A DNA stretch of 64,000 nt from Prauserella cavernicola (GTDB taxonomy: Bacteria > Actinomycetota > Actinomycetes > Mycobacteriales > Pseudonocardiaceae). The stretch spans positions 744,001 to 808,000 of the forward strand of contig NZ_JAENJH010000001.1 of the NCBI RefSeq assembly GCF_016595675.1, read 5' to 3'. The position numbers and the translations under genes are program-made. Of the stretch, positions 42,312 to 50,153 are shown piece by piece; within the stretch, counting starts at the first letter, position 1, and each line of letters opens with the position of its first letter. The notes under the pieces were generated by a model. It made no database searches. It was not told the DNA's origin and saw nothing but the letters and a program-made list of their open reading frames with translations.

Positions 42312-43040
42312 ATGACGCACAGCGAGAACTCGGGCGAGGTCAGGATCGACGGGCTGACGGCCGGCTACGCGGGCAGGACCGTGCTGCACGGGATCACCGC
42401 GCGCCTGCCGCACGCGAGCGTGACGGCGATACTGGGACCCAACGGCTCAGGCAAGTCCACGCTGCTCGGCGCCGTCGCGGGCGTGGTTCCCACCACCGGC
42501 GGCACCGTGACGCTGCCACCCGGCGTGCGCCCGGCGTTCGTCGTGCAGCGCAGCGCCGTGTCGGACCGGTTGCCGATCACCGTGCGCGAGACGGTGGCCA
42601 TGGGCCGCTGGGCTCACCGGGGGCCGTGGCGCCGGCTGTCCCGAGAGGACCACGACGTCGTCGCGGAGTCACTGGCCGCGCTCGGGATCTCCGATCTCGC
42701 CGCGCGCCGCCTCGGGTCGCTGTCCGGCGGACAGCGACAGCGCGCGCTCGTGGCGCAGGGACTCGCACAGCGTTCAGCGGTACTGCTGCTCGACGAGCCC
42801 TCGACCGGGCTCGACGTACCCGCCCGCGAGGCCATCGCCACGGCGCTCGCCGACGCCGCCGCGGCCGGCACCACCGTGGTGCACGTGACCCACGACCTCG
42901 ACGAGGCCGAGTCCGCGGGGCACTGCCTGCTGCTGCGGGAGGGACGGCTGCTCGCCGCGGGCGCGCCCGCGGCGGTGCTCACCGGCACCACTCTCGACGC
43001 GGCGTGGGGCCTGCGCCGCGCACGATTCGATGTGGACTAG
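42312..43040 (+). CDS. aztA: AztA-type zinc ABC transporter ATP-binding protein
   Basis: A 242-residue ATPase. Walker A is ILGPNGSGKSTLL, signature LSGGQRQRALVAQG, Walker B AVLLLDEPSTGLD, switch His in VVHVTHDLDEAE. ATG 42312 has AGAAGG 5 bp upstream. The longer start at 42288 lies inside the operator and is rejected. It is transcribed away from the rest of the azt operon and its stop overlaps the stop of the convergent GNAT gene by 3 nt. Confidence 0.9.
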   Translation: MTHSENSGEVRIDGLTAGYAGRTVLHGITARLPHASVTAILGPNGSGKSTLLGAVAGVVPTTGGTVTLPPGVRPAFVVQRSAVSDRLPITVRETVAMGRWAHRGPWRRLSREDHDVVAESLAALGISDLAARRLGSLSGGQRQRALVAQGLAQRSAVLLLDEPSTGLDVPAREAIATALADAAAAGTTVVHVTHDLDEAESAGHCLLLREGRLLAAGAPAAVLTGTTLDAAWGLRRARFDVD

Positions 43041-43573
43041 CGAGGGCGGTCCGCGCGCAAGACGTGGTGCTGCCCGTCGTCGGCGGCGTTCTCGGGCTCC
43101 AGGTGGCCCGTCACCGTGTGGTTGTAGCCGGCCGAGCGCAGCGCCGACCACGACGCGACGTTGCTCGCCACCACGGGAACGACGATCGCCGGGGCGTCGG
43201 GGTACTCAGCCCAGCACAACCGGGTGAACTCGCGGACGAGACCGGTGCCGAGGCCCTGACCGAGCACGTCCGGCTCCCCGAGGAAGTAGTCGATCGTGAG
43301 CGCGCCGGCGGGCACGTCCGCGAGCTCGATCAGGTCCTGATGGTCGTCGGGGTAGTCGAAGATCCGGCAGCGCTGCGCGAAACCGATGGGCCTGCCGTCG
43401 AGCTCCACCACGAAGTCCTCGGAGGGCTCGGTGCCCTCGATGCTGCCCGCGAAGTCGCGCTCCACCGCCTCGTCGCTGGTGTCGTGCTGCCAGAACCGGT
43501 CGACGTGCGGCGTGCGCAGCCACCGCTGGATCACCGGGAGGTCCTCGCGTGTCGTGCGCCGGAAGCTCAGCAC
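43037..43573 (-). CDS. GNAT acetyltransferase, AAC(6')-like
   Basis: A 178-residue GCN5-type acetyltransferase. VLSFRRTTREDLPVIQRWLR opens the fold, LTIDYFLGEPDVLGQGLGTG holds the acetyl-CoA loop (Q-x-x-G-x-G type), and VVASNVASWSALRSAGYNHT is the C-terminal element. It resembles the AAC(6')-Ib/IacB-side-chain subgroup, but resistance function cannot be claimed. GTG 43573 was chosen; no clear ribosome site. It is convergent with aztA. Confidence 0.78.
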   Translation of the reverse strand: MLSFRRTTREDLPVIQRWLRTPHVDRFWQHDTSDEAVERDFAGSIEGTEPSEDFVVELDGRPIGFAQRCRIFDYPDDHQDLIELADVPAGALTIDYFLGEPDVLGQGLGTGLVREFTRLCWAEYPDAPAIVVPVVASNVASWSALRSAGYNHTVTGHLEPENAADDGQHHVLRADRPR

Positions 43574-43623
43574 GTCGCCGAGCTTATCCCCATCCGTGGC
43601 CGCGGCGGCTCCGAATTCCGGGC

Positions 43624-45189
43624 ATGACCGCACGCGAACGGGACGTTGGCACCCCACGGCTGAGCTGGTGGCACGCCGTGCTGCTCGGCGTCCTCGCTCT
43701 GGCAGCCGCACTGGCCGCCGGGCACCTGGTGGCCGGGTTCATCAGTGTCAACGCCTCCCCCTACCTCGCGGTGGGCAACGGCGCGATCGACCTGACGCCG
43801 ACGTGGCTCAAGGACTACGCGGTCCGGACTTTCGGCGTCTACGACAAGATCGTGCTGCTCGGCGGTATGGCCGTGGTGCTGGTGCTCGTGTCGGCGCTGG
43901 CGGGTCTGGCCTCCCGGCGTCGCCCGCTGCCCGGGCTGACGGTGATCGCGGTGTTCGGGCTGGTCGGCGTGCTCGCCGTCGCCGTGCGCCCCGACCTCGA
44001 CGTCGTCGCGGTGCTGGCCCCGCTGGCCAGTCTCGGCATCGGGGTGGGCGTCTTCGCCTGGCTGCACCGGCTCGGCCTCGCCAGGGCGGGCGCGCGCGAC
44101 GCCGAGGAGTCCACGACGGAGCCCAGCAGGCGCGTGGTGCTGCTGGCCGGTGCCGGGGTGGCGCTCGGCGCCGGCGTCGCCGGCGCGGGCGGTCAGCTGC
44201 TGACGCGCACCAAGGACGCGGCGTCGTCGCGGGCCGCCATCGGCAGGCTGGTGCCCGCCCAGCGGGCGCCGGCCATCCCCGCGGACGCGGACTTCGCCAA
44301 GCTCGGCACGCCGACGTTTCTGACCCCCAACGAGAACTTCTACCGCGTGGACACGGCGCTGACGGTGCCCCAGCTGCGGGCCGAGGACTGGAGTCTGCGC
44401 CTGCACGGCATGGTGGAGCGGGAGCTCACGGTCGACTACGCCGACATCCGCGACCGCCCGCTCGTCGAGCGGACCATCACCATGACCTGTGTGTCCAACG
44501 AGGTCGGCGGCGAGTACGTCTCCACGGCCAACTTCATCGGCATCGACCTCGGCGACCTGCTGCGCGAGGCCGGTATCCAGCGCGGCGCCGAACAGGTCTT
44601 CTCCACCAGTGTGGACGGCTACACCGCGGGCAGCCCCGTGGCGGCGGCACTGGACCGCGACCGGGGCGCGATGCTCGCCATCGGCATGAACGGCGAACCC
44701 CTCCCGCTGGAGCACGGCTTTCCCGCCCGGCTGGTCATCCCAGGACTTTACGGCTACGTGTCGGCCACCAAATGGGTCACCGATCTCGAGATCACCACGT
44801 GGGACGCCCGGCGGCCGTACTGGCTGGAACGCAACTGGGCCAGGGAGGCGCCGATCAAGACGCAGTCCCGCATCGACACGCCGAAGGGCTTCGACTCGGT
44901 TCCGGCGGGCACGGTGCGGGTGGCCGGGATCGCGTGGGCCCAGCACACAGGAATCGAGAAGGTCGAGGTGCGGCTCGACAAGGGGCCGTGGCAGGAAGCC
45001 GAGCTCACCCGCGAGGTCAACCTCGACACCTGGCGCATGTGGTGGGCCGAGCTCGACGTCCCGGCGGGCAGCCACCAGGTGGTCTGCCGCGCCACCGACA
45101 AGTCCGGCCACACCCAGACCGACGAGCGGATGGGCACCGTGCCCGACGGCGCCACCGGCTGGCACGTCATCACCTTCACCGCGGCGTAG
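43624..45189 (+). CDS. Membrane-anchored sulfite-oxidase-family molybdopterin oxidoreductase
   Basis: A 521-residue protein. Four or five N-terminal helices (HAVLLGVLALAAALAAGHLV; IVLLGGMAVVLVLVSALAGL; GLTVIAVFGLVGVLAVAV; VVLLAGAGVALGAGVAGAGG) anchor an extracytoplasmic catalytic domain (about 240-430) with the Mo-ligating Cys in TITMTCVSNEVGGEYV. A C-terminal dimerisation domain carries GIAWAQHTGIEKVEVRLDKG and WRMWWAELDVPAGSHQV. It is the actinobacterial YedY/SUOX-like type with unknown acceptor. A strong terminator follows. Confidence 0.88.
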   Translation: MTARERDVGTPRLSWWHAVLLGVLALAAALAAGHLVAGFISVNASPYLAVGNGAIDLTPTWLKDYAVRTFGVYDKIVLLGGMAVVLVLVSALAGLASRRRPLPGLTVIAVFGLVGVLAVAVRPDLDVVAVLAPLASLGIGVGVFAWLHRLGLARAGARDAEESTTEPSRRVVLLAGAGVALGAGVAGAGGQLLTRTKDAASSRAAIGRLVPAQRAPAIPADADFAKLGTPTFLTPNENFYRVDTALTVPQLRAEDWSLRLHGMVERELTVDYADIRDRPLVERTITMTCVSNEVGGEYVSTANFIGIDLGDLLREAGIQRGAEQVFSTSVDGYTAGSPVAAALDRDRGAMLAIGMNGEPLPLEHGFPARLVIPGLYGYVSATKWVTDLEITTWDARRPYWLERNWAREAPIKTQSRIDTPKGFDSVPAGTVRVAGIAWAQHTGIEKVEVRLDKGPWQEAELTREVNLDTWRMWWAELDVPAGSHQVVCRATDKSGHTQTDERMGTVPDGATGWHVITFTAA

Positions 45190-45204
45190 GCGGCCCTCGA
45201 CCAG

Positions 45205-45249
45205 CCCGGCCGGGGTGGCTGCCCACACCCACGATCCACCCCGGCCGGG
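45205..45249. terminator. Bidirectional terminator, 14-bp perfect stem
   Basis: CCCGGCCGGGGTGG (45205-45218) and CCACCCCGGCCGGG (45236-45249) pair perfectly with a 17-nt loop. It lies between the convergent molybdoenzyme and VOC genes. Confidence 0.8.
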
Positions 45250-45278
45250 TTTCCACCGGGTTCAGCGCCGCCGGGCGG

Positions 45279-45584
45279 CTACACCTCGGAGTAGAAGCTG
45301 AGTTTGTTCCCGTCGGGGTCGAGGAAGTCGAAGTAGTCGACGGCCCCCGGGACGTGCTCGAGGTGCCCGACCTCGATCCCCGCACCGACAAGACGTTCCC
45401 GCTCCGCGGCGGCGTCACCGACTCCGAATCGGGTCACCACTTCCGCCGTGCCCAGCTGGAACTCCACCACGCCGTCAGCGGGGGCGAGGTCGGGACTCGA
45501 CAACTCGAATACCTGCCGATACGACGTCACGGCGCGGTCGAGGTCGCTCACCGGGAGCCCGACGGTCACGCTCTGCACGTCCAT
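45279..45584 (-). CDS. VOC/glyoxalase-family protein
   Basis: A 101-residue vicinal-oxygen-chelate protein with two beta-alpha-beta-beta-beta halves: VTVGLPVSDLDRAVTSYRQV and DYFDFLDPDGNKLSFYSEV. The C-terminal Glu of the usual metal site may be the last-but-one residue; an N-terminal His is absent, so metal binding is uncertain. ATG 45584 follows GAAGG. It is divergent from the dehalogenase gene. Confidence 0.82.
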   Translation of the reverse strand: MDVQSVTVGLPVSDLDRAVTSYRQVFELSSPDLAPADGVVEFQLGTAEVVTRFGVGDAAAERERLVGAGIEVGHLEHVPGAVDYFDFLDPDGNKLSFYSEV

Positions 45585-45675
45585 GCCTTCATTCTGGCGT
45601 GCCGCGCTGTGACACCGTGGACCCCGGCATCGCCGCCGTCGGGACGGACACCCAGGCCATCGAGTGAGGAGCACC

Positions 45676-46374
45676 ATGTTCGACAACTACGACGCGCTGA
45701 GCTTCGACTGCTACGGCACCCTGATCGACTGGGAGGCGGGCATCGCCGCGGTGATCGGGCCGTGGGCGCGCCGGTTCGACTCGACGCTCACCGACGAGCA
45801 GGTGCTCGTCGCCTACGCCGACGAGGAGGCCAGGGTCGCCAAGGAGGCTCCGGCCACCCTGTACCCCGACGTGCTCGCCGAGGCGTTCCGCGCCACCGGC
45901 CGCAAGCTCGGGCACCCCGTCACCGACGCCGAGGCCGAGCGGCTCGGGTCGTCGGTGCCGGACTGGCCCGCGTTCGCCGACTCCCACGACGCGCTCGCAG
46001 CACTCGGCGAACGGTTCCAGCTCGTCATTCTCTCCAATGTGGACCGGCAGAGCTTCGAGGGCAGCAGGCAGCGCCTCGATGTCGAGTTCGACCACATCAT
46101 CACCGCGCAGGACGTGGGCAGCTACAAGCCAGCGCAACGCAACTTCGACGTGCTCACCGACTACGCGCGGGACAAGGGCCTGCGCCTGCTGCACGTGGCG
46201 CAGAGCCTGTTCCACGACCATGTTCCCGCGCGGCGAGCCGGCCTGCCCGGTGTGTGGATCAACCGCAGGCACGACCGGCCGGGCTGGGGCGCCACCCCCG
46301 ACCCTGGCCGGTCGGTGACGCCGGACTGGGAGTACCCGTCGATGGCCGCGTTCGCCGAGGCGGCCCGGGGCTGA
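45676..46374 (+). CDS. HAD-family haloacid dehalogenase type II-like
   Basis: A 232-residue haloacid dehalogenase superfamily hydrolase. Motif I with nucleophile Asp is LSFDCYGTLIDWEAG; motif II is VILSNVDR; Lys of motif III is in GSYKPAQRNFDV; the motif IV region is VAQSLFHDHVPARRAGLPGV, followed by WINRRHDRPGWGA. The block order fits type II dehalogenases. The ATG follows GAGGAGC. The substrate may be a 2-haloacid or a phosphate ester. A hairpin shared with the convergent SARP gene follows. Confidence 0.85.
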   Translation: MFDNYDALSFDCYGTLIDWEAGIAAVIGPWARRFDSTLTDEQVLVAYADEEARVAKEAPATLYPDVLAEAFRATGRKLGHPVTDAEAERLGSSVPDWPAFADSHDALAALGERFQLVILSNVDRQSFEGSRQRLDVEFDHIITAQDVGSYKPAQRNFDVLTDYARDKGLRLLHVAQSLFHDHVPARRAGLPGVWINRRHDRPGWGATPDPGRSVTPDWEYPSMAAFAEAARG

Positions 46375-46383
46375 CGAGCGGGT

Positions 46384-46417
46384 GCGGACGCCGCGCTCAC
46401 GCGGGCGCGGCGTCCGC
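46384..46417. terminator. Terminator hairpin overlapping the SARP gene end
   Basis: GCGGACGCCGCGC (46384-46396) and GCGCGGCGTCCGC (46405-46417) form a 13-bp perfect stem with an 8-nt loop. The loop holds the stop codon of the minus-strand regulator, so its last codons are part of the terminator. It also follows the plus-strand HAD gene. Confidence 0.75.
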
Positions 46418-49400
46418 GCCCAGCTCGCGCTCGGCCGCGTCCAGTACCTTGCGGACGTCCTCCACGTGTGGGTGCCGCAGGTCCTCGAGGATGACGATGG
46501 CCTCGCGATAGCACTCGAGCGCCCTGGGGATGCGGCCGATCTCGCGATACAGATCGCCGAGCGCCTCGAGGTTCTCGGCCTGCCCGGACCGGGACCGGTG
46601 CCGCCGGTCGATGTCGAGCGCCTGGTTCAGCGCCCGCTCCGCGTCGTCGAAGCGGCCCAGCTTGATCAGCGACTCCCCGAAGCTGTGCAGGGTGGAGGCG
46701 CAGTTGCGCGGGTCGTCGATCTCGTTCATCCGCTCGAGCGCCTGGCCGAAGAAGCCCAGCGCCTCGGTGTACTCACCGAGCAGTTCGTGGACGTGGCCGA
46801 GGTTGTTCAGCACGCGCGCGCCCAGGAACCCGTTGCCGCGCGTGAGGTCGATCTCCCGTGCTTCCCTGAGCAGCCCGATCGACGCCTGCAGGTCACCGCG
46901 CATCGCCACCGCGGCGCCGAGGTTGTTCAGACTGCGCAGCAGGCAGTCGGGGTCGTCGAGCTCGCGGCTGATCTCCAGCGACTGCCGCAGGTGCCCCACC
47001 GACTCGTCGGGATTTCCCCGCTGTCCGTAGGCGATCCCGAGGTCGCTGAGAGCCCACGCCTCACCGAACCGGTCACCGTCGTTGCGGGCCGCGAGCAGTC
47101 CCTTGTGGGCGATGGCGATCCAGATCGTCCAGTCACTGCGGCGTTCCAGGTAGGCCCGCAGTACGAGCGACTGACGCCACGCGACGCCCCACAGCTCGTG
47201 CTCGATGGCCACGTCGATCGCGGCGACGAGCGTGGCGTGCTCGGTCTCGAGCCAGAACAGAGTCGCATCGGTGCCGTCGAAGGACGGGACGGCCGCGGGT
47301 GCGGGTATCCCGTCGAGCGGCACCTCGTCGCTGCGCACGAGGACCCGCCGGGCGGCCGCGCTCGCGTGCAGGCACCACTCCAGCAACCGGGAGATCGCCT
47401 CCCCGCGATGCTCGGGCGCGTCCTGCGCGACGAGGTCGCGGGCGTAGTCGCGGAGCAGATCGTGCAGGCGGTACCGGTCGCCCGCCACCGCGCTCACGAG
47501 ATTCTCGTCCGCGAGGTGGTCCAGCACCCGCTGCGCGACGGCGTGCGCGACCCCGGCCAGCGCGGCGACCGACCACGCGGTGAAGTCGTCGCCGGGATGC
47601 AGACCCAGCAGCCGGAAGACGCGCTGCGACTCCGGGCTCAGCGCGAGGTAGGACAGGTCGAAGGCGGCGCGCACGCGCCGGGTGCCCGCCGCGAGCTCGC
47701 TCGTGCGGTCCTCGGCCGCCCGCAGCCGGGAGGCGAGGTCGCCGATGCTCCACGTGGGCCTGGCCTGCAGGCGATGGGCCATCAGCGCGACCGCGAGCGG
47801 CAGCCGTCCGCACAGGTCGATCACCTTGTGCGCCGCGGCCTCCTCGCCCGCGACCCGGCGTTCGCCGATCACTCTGGCGAGCAGGGACCGGCCGTCGGCG
47901 GGCGTGAGCACGTCGAGCGGGAGCAGCTGCGCGCCGTCGAGTGCGAGCGCGCGGCGGCTGGTGACCAGCACCAGGTGCGTCGGACCCGCGGGCAGCAGTG
48001 GCAGGACCTGGTCCTCGCTGGCCGCGTTGTCGAGCAGCACCAGCACCTTCTTGTCGTGCAGCCGGTCCCGGTACAGCGCCGCGCGGGCGTCGGTCTCGGC
48101 CGGGATCTGGTCTCCGGACACGCCGAGCAGGTGCAGGAACGAGGCCAGTACCGTGGCGGGGTCCGCGGCGGGCTGGTCGGCGTGGCCGTTGAGGTCGACG
48201 TAGAGCTGCTGGTCGCCGTACTTGCCCTCGGACAGCAGCCGGTGCGCCAGCCGCACGGCCAGGCGGGTCTTGCCGACCCCCGCCATGCCGACGATGCTCG
48301 TGATCGCGGTCGCGGTGCCCGCCTCACCCGCACCCGTGAGGTTGCCGTGCAACGTCCGCAGCTCGGCCGCGCGGCCGGTGAACTCGGCGATGTCGCGGGG
48401 CAGTTGCCGGTGCGCGCGGGTCACGGTGCCGACCGGCGCCGGGCGGTCCACCTCCTGACGCAGCACCCGCTGGTGCGCCTCGGCCAGCTCCGCGCCGGGA
48501 ACCACACCGAGCTCGTCGGCGAGGTGCCTGCGCAGCTCCGAGAACACCGAGAGTGCCGCGGCCTGCTGCCCGCTGCCGGCCAGCGCGATCATCAGCGCGG
48601 CGTGTGCGGCCTCGTGCAACGGGTCGGACTCCACGACCTCGCGCAGGGCCGCGACCGCGTCGCCGTGCCTGCCCGCCTCCGCCGAGACCTTGGCATAGTC
48701 GAGCACCACCGAGTTGCGTTCCGCGCCCAGCGCCACCGCGGCGGGATGCACGTGCAGCACGGGCAGATCGCCGAGCGGGTCGCCATCCCACAGCTCCGCG
48801 GCCTGCCCGAGCGCGGCGCACGCCCCGGCGAGGTCTCCCCGCTGCCACGCGAGCTTTCCCTCCTCAGCCAGCTGCCGGAACCTCAGCACGTCGAGCTGCT
48901 GGTGCGTCACCGTCAGCTGGTAACCGAGCTGGGTCGCGGTCAGCACGCGGCCTGCCTGGGCGTCACCCTGACGCGACGCCAGCCGCCTGCGCAGGCGCGA
49001 CACGTTGGTCTGCAACAACTCCACGGCGGTGGGCGGCGGTTTGCCCTCCCAGACCACCTCCATCAGCTCGTCCCTGCTCACCGGCGCGTTCGGCGAGAGC
49101 GCGAGCATGCCGAGCAGCAACCGCTGACGCACCGAGCCGAGGTCGACGTCGCGGTCGTCCACCCGTACCGAGAGCGGCCCCAGCACGCGCAACCACAGGT
49201 CGTAGCCAGGGGTCTCGCTCTGCTGGACGAGCAGCTCCAGATCCGCCGTCTCCTCATGGGTCAGTCCGAGAGCGAGAGCGAGTCTGCGCAGCGTCGCCAG
49301 CCGGGGTCTGGCGACGCGGCCCTGTTCGAGGTCCCGCAGCCAGGCGACGCTCATGCCGGCGAGATCCGCGGCCTGCTGCTGGGTCAGTCCAGAGCGCGCG

Positions 49401-49459
49401 CGGAAGTCACGGATCGATTGGTCCAGCCTCCGGCCCTGACGGCCAGACGTGGCGTTCAT
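46397..49459 (-). CDS. AfsR-like regulator with extra XRE domain (XRE-SARP-BTAD-NB-ARC-TPR)
   Basis: A 1020-residue multidomain regulator. Domain order: XRE-type HTH at about 12-67 (RARSGLTQQQAADLAGMSVA); SARP winged helix at 88-185 (VRVLGPLSVRVDDRDVDLGS); BTAD at 190-325; NB-ARC ATPase at 345-620 with Walker A IVGMAGVGKTRLA and VLVLLDNAASEDQVLPLLPA; winged helix; TPR repeats at 730-1000 (NNLGAAVAMRGDLQASIGLL; NNLGHVHELLGEYTEALGFF). ATG 49459 was used; GTG 49468 is possible. AfsR-family proteins activate secondary-metabolite or developmental genes. Here it borders the giant-protein locus and may control it. Confidence 0.85.
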   Translation of the reverse strand: MNATSGRQGRRLDQSIRDFRARSGLTQQQAADLAGMSVAWLRDLEQGRVARPRLATLRRLALALGLTHEETADLELLVQQSETPGYDLWLRVLGPLSVRVDDRDVDLGSVRQRLLLGMLALSPNAPVSRDELMEVVWEGKPPPTAVELLQTNVSRLRRRLASRQGDAQAGRVLTATQLGYQLTVTHQQLDVLRFRQLAEEGKLAWQRGDLAGACAALGQAAELWDGDPLGDLPVLHVHPAAVALGAERNSVVLDYAKVSAEAGRHGDAVAALREVVESDPLHEAAHAALMIALAGSGQQAAALSVFSELRRHLADELGVVPGAELAEAHQRVLRQEVDRPAPVGTVTRAHRQLPRDIAEFTGRAAELRTLHGNLTGAGEAGTATAITSIVGMAGVGKTRLAVRLAHRLLSEGKYGDQQLYVDLNGHADQPAADPATVLASFLHLLGVSGDQIPAETDARAALYRDRLHDKKVLVLLDNAASEDQVLPLLPAGPTHLVLVTSRRALALDGAQLLPLDVLTPADGRSLLARVIGERRVAGEEAAAHKVIDLCGRLPLAVALMAHRLQARPTWSIGDLASRLRAAEDRTSELAAGTRRVRAAFDLSYLALSPESQRVFRLLGLHPGDDFTAWSVAALAGVAHAVAQRVLDHLADENLVSAVAGDRYRLHDLLRDYARDLVAQDAPEHRGEAISRLLEWCLHASAAARRVLVRSDEVPLDGIPAPAAVPSFDGTDATLFWLETEHATLVAAIDVAIEHELWGVAWRQSLVLRAYLERRSDWTIWIAIAHKGLLAARNDGDRFGEAWALSDLGIAYGQRGNPDESVGHLRQSLEISRELDDPDCLLRSLNNLGAAVAMRGDLQASIGLLREAREIDLTRGNGFLGARVLNNLGHVHELLGEYTEALGFFGQALERMNEIDDPRNCASTLHSFGESLIKLGRFDDAERALNQALDIDRRHRSRSGQAENLEALGDLYREIGRIPRALECYREAIVILEDLRHPHVEDVRKVLDAAERELGADAAPA

Positions 49460-49842
49460 TCCGCTCACCGTGCCGCACGATGAGATCGGCTACGTAGCAC
49501 CGAGGTCATGTCGGGGGCCCATCCGTCCTGATTCGCGGACCATGTCTTTGCCCAGCCTCGGATGCCGGAAACGCGAAGTTGGTTCCCTTCTCCTCGGCCG
49601 CAATCCCCCACGCACACCCACCGCACCGTCCCGGGAACACGCGGACCCAGCCACGAGCAGTCCTCCTCCTTCCCGGGACACGGCGGGTGATTTGTCCGAC
49701 CCTACCGGCAGCGCGAACACGGCGCGCCCAGGGTCACGGATGGTCTCCAGGCGGTCGTCGGTGACCGAGCAGCGGACCGACTCGGTGGCGCGACGCCGGG
49801 CCCTCCGCGGCGCCGCGACCGAAGTAGACGATGGGTGCGGGA
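49460..49842. other. Long leader region upstream of the SARP regulator, no gene seen
   Basis: About 380 bp lie between the SARP start and the small Cys-rich gene. Frames here lack starts and consistent codon bias. The region presumably carries the SARP promoter; AT-richer stretches occur at 49485-49560 and near 49690. Confidence 0.4.
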
Positions 49843-49983
49843 CTAGGACGCTCTGGCGTAGCTGCCCCGGCAGACACACGCGGACTCGCGGGAGTCGATG
49901 CCCCCGGAGTCCTCGTCGAACACGGTCTCCAGAATCCAGCCGGTCCCGCCACAATCGCGGCAGGGGTTCTCCTCGCTGCTCAT
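49843..49983 (-). CDS. 46-residue Cys-rich (DnaJ-type zinc-knuckle) protein
   Basis: A short gene with a perfect GGAGG site 5 bp before ATG 49983. The peptide starts MSSEENPCRDCGGTGWILET and ends ESACVCRGSYARAS. CRDCGGTG is the CxxCxGxG repeat of DnaJ zinc domains; together with CVC it gives four cysteines able to bind one zinc. An acidic loop (VFDEDSGG) separates the pairs. It lies between the SARP regulator and the membrane-BTAD gene on the same strand. Its role is unknown; a small partner or redox/zinc protein is conceivable. Confidence 0.75.
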   Translation of the reverse strand: MSSEENPCRDCGGTGWILETVFDEDSGGIDSRESACVCRGSYARAS

Positions 49984-50153
49984 CACGGCCTCCGTTGCAC
50001 GTTAGGCGAACTGGAGCACAGCATCGCCGCAGGCGCTGACAGACCACGGACAGTGCGCCTGCCCGGCCGGAACCGGCGAACCGCCTGTTCACGCATGTGC
50101 GGGAGAACTCGTACGGTGCCGCTACGACTCGACTACGGACAGGCATCGCTCGC

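Noticed and set aside
43037..43573. Aminoglycoside resistance function for the GNAT protein
   Set aside because: Subfamily resemblance alone does not establish substrate; many AAC(6')-like GNATs act on other amines.
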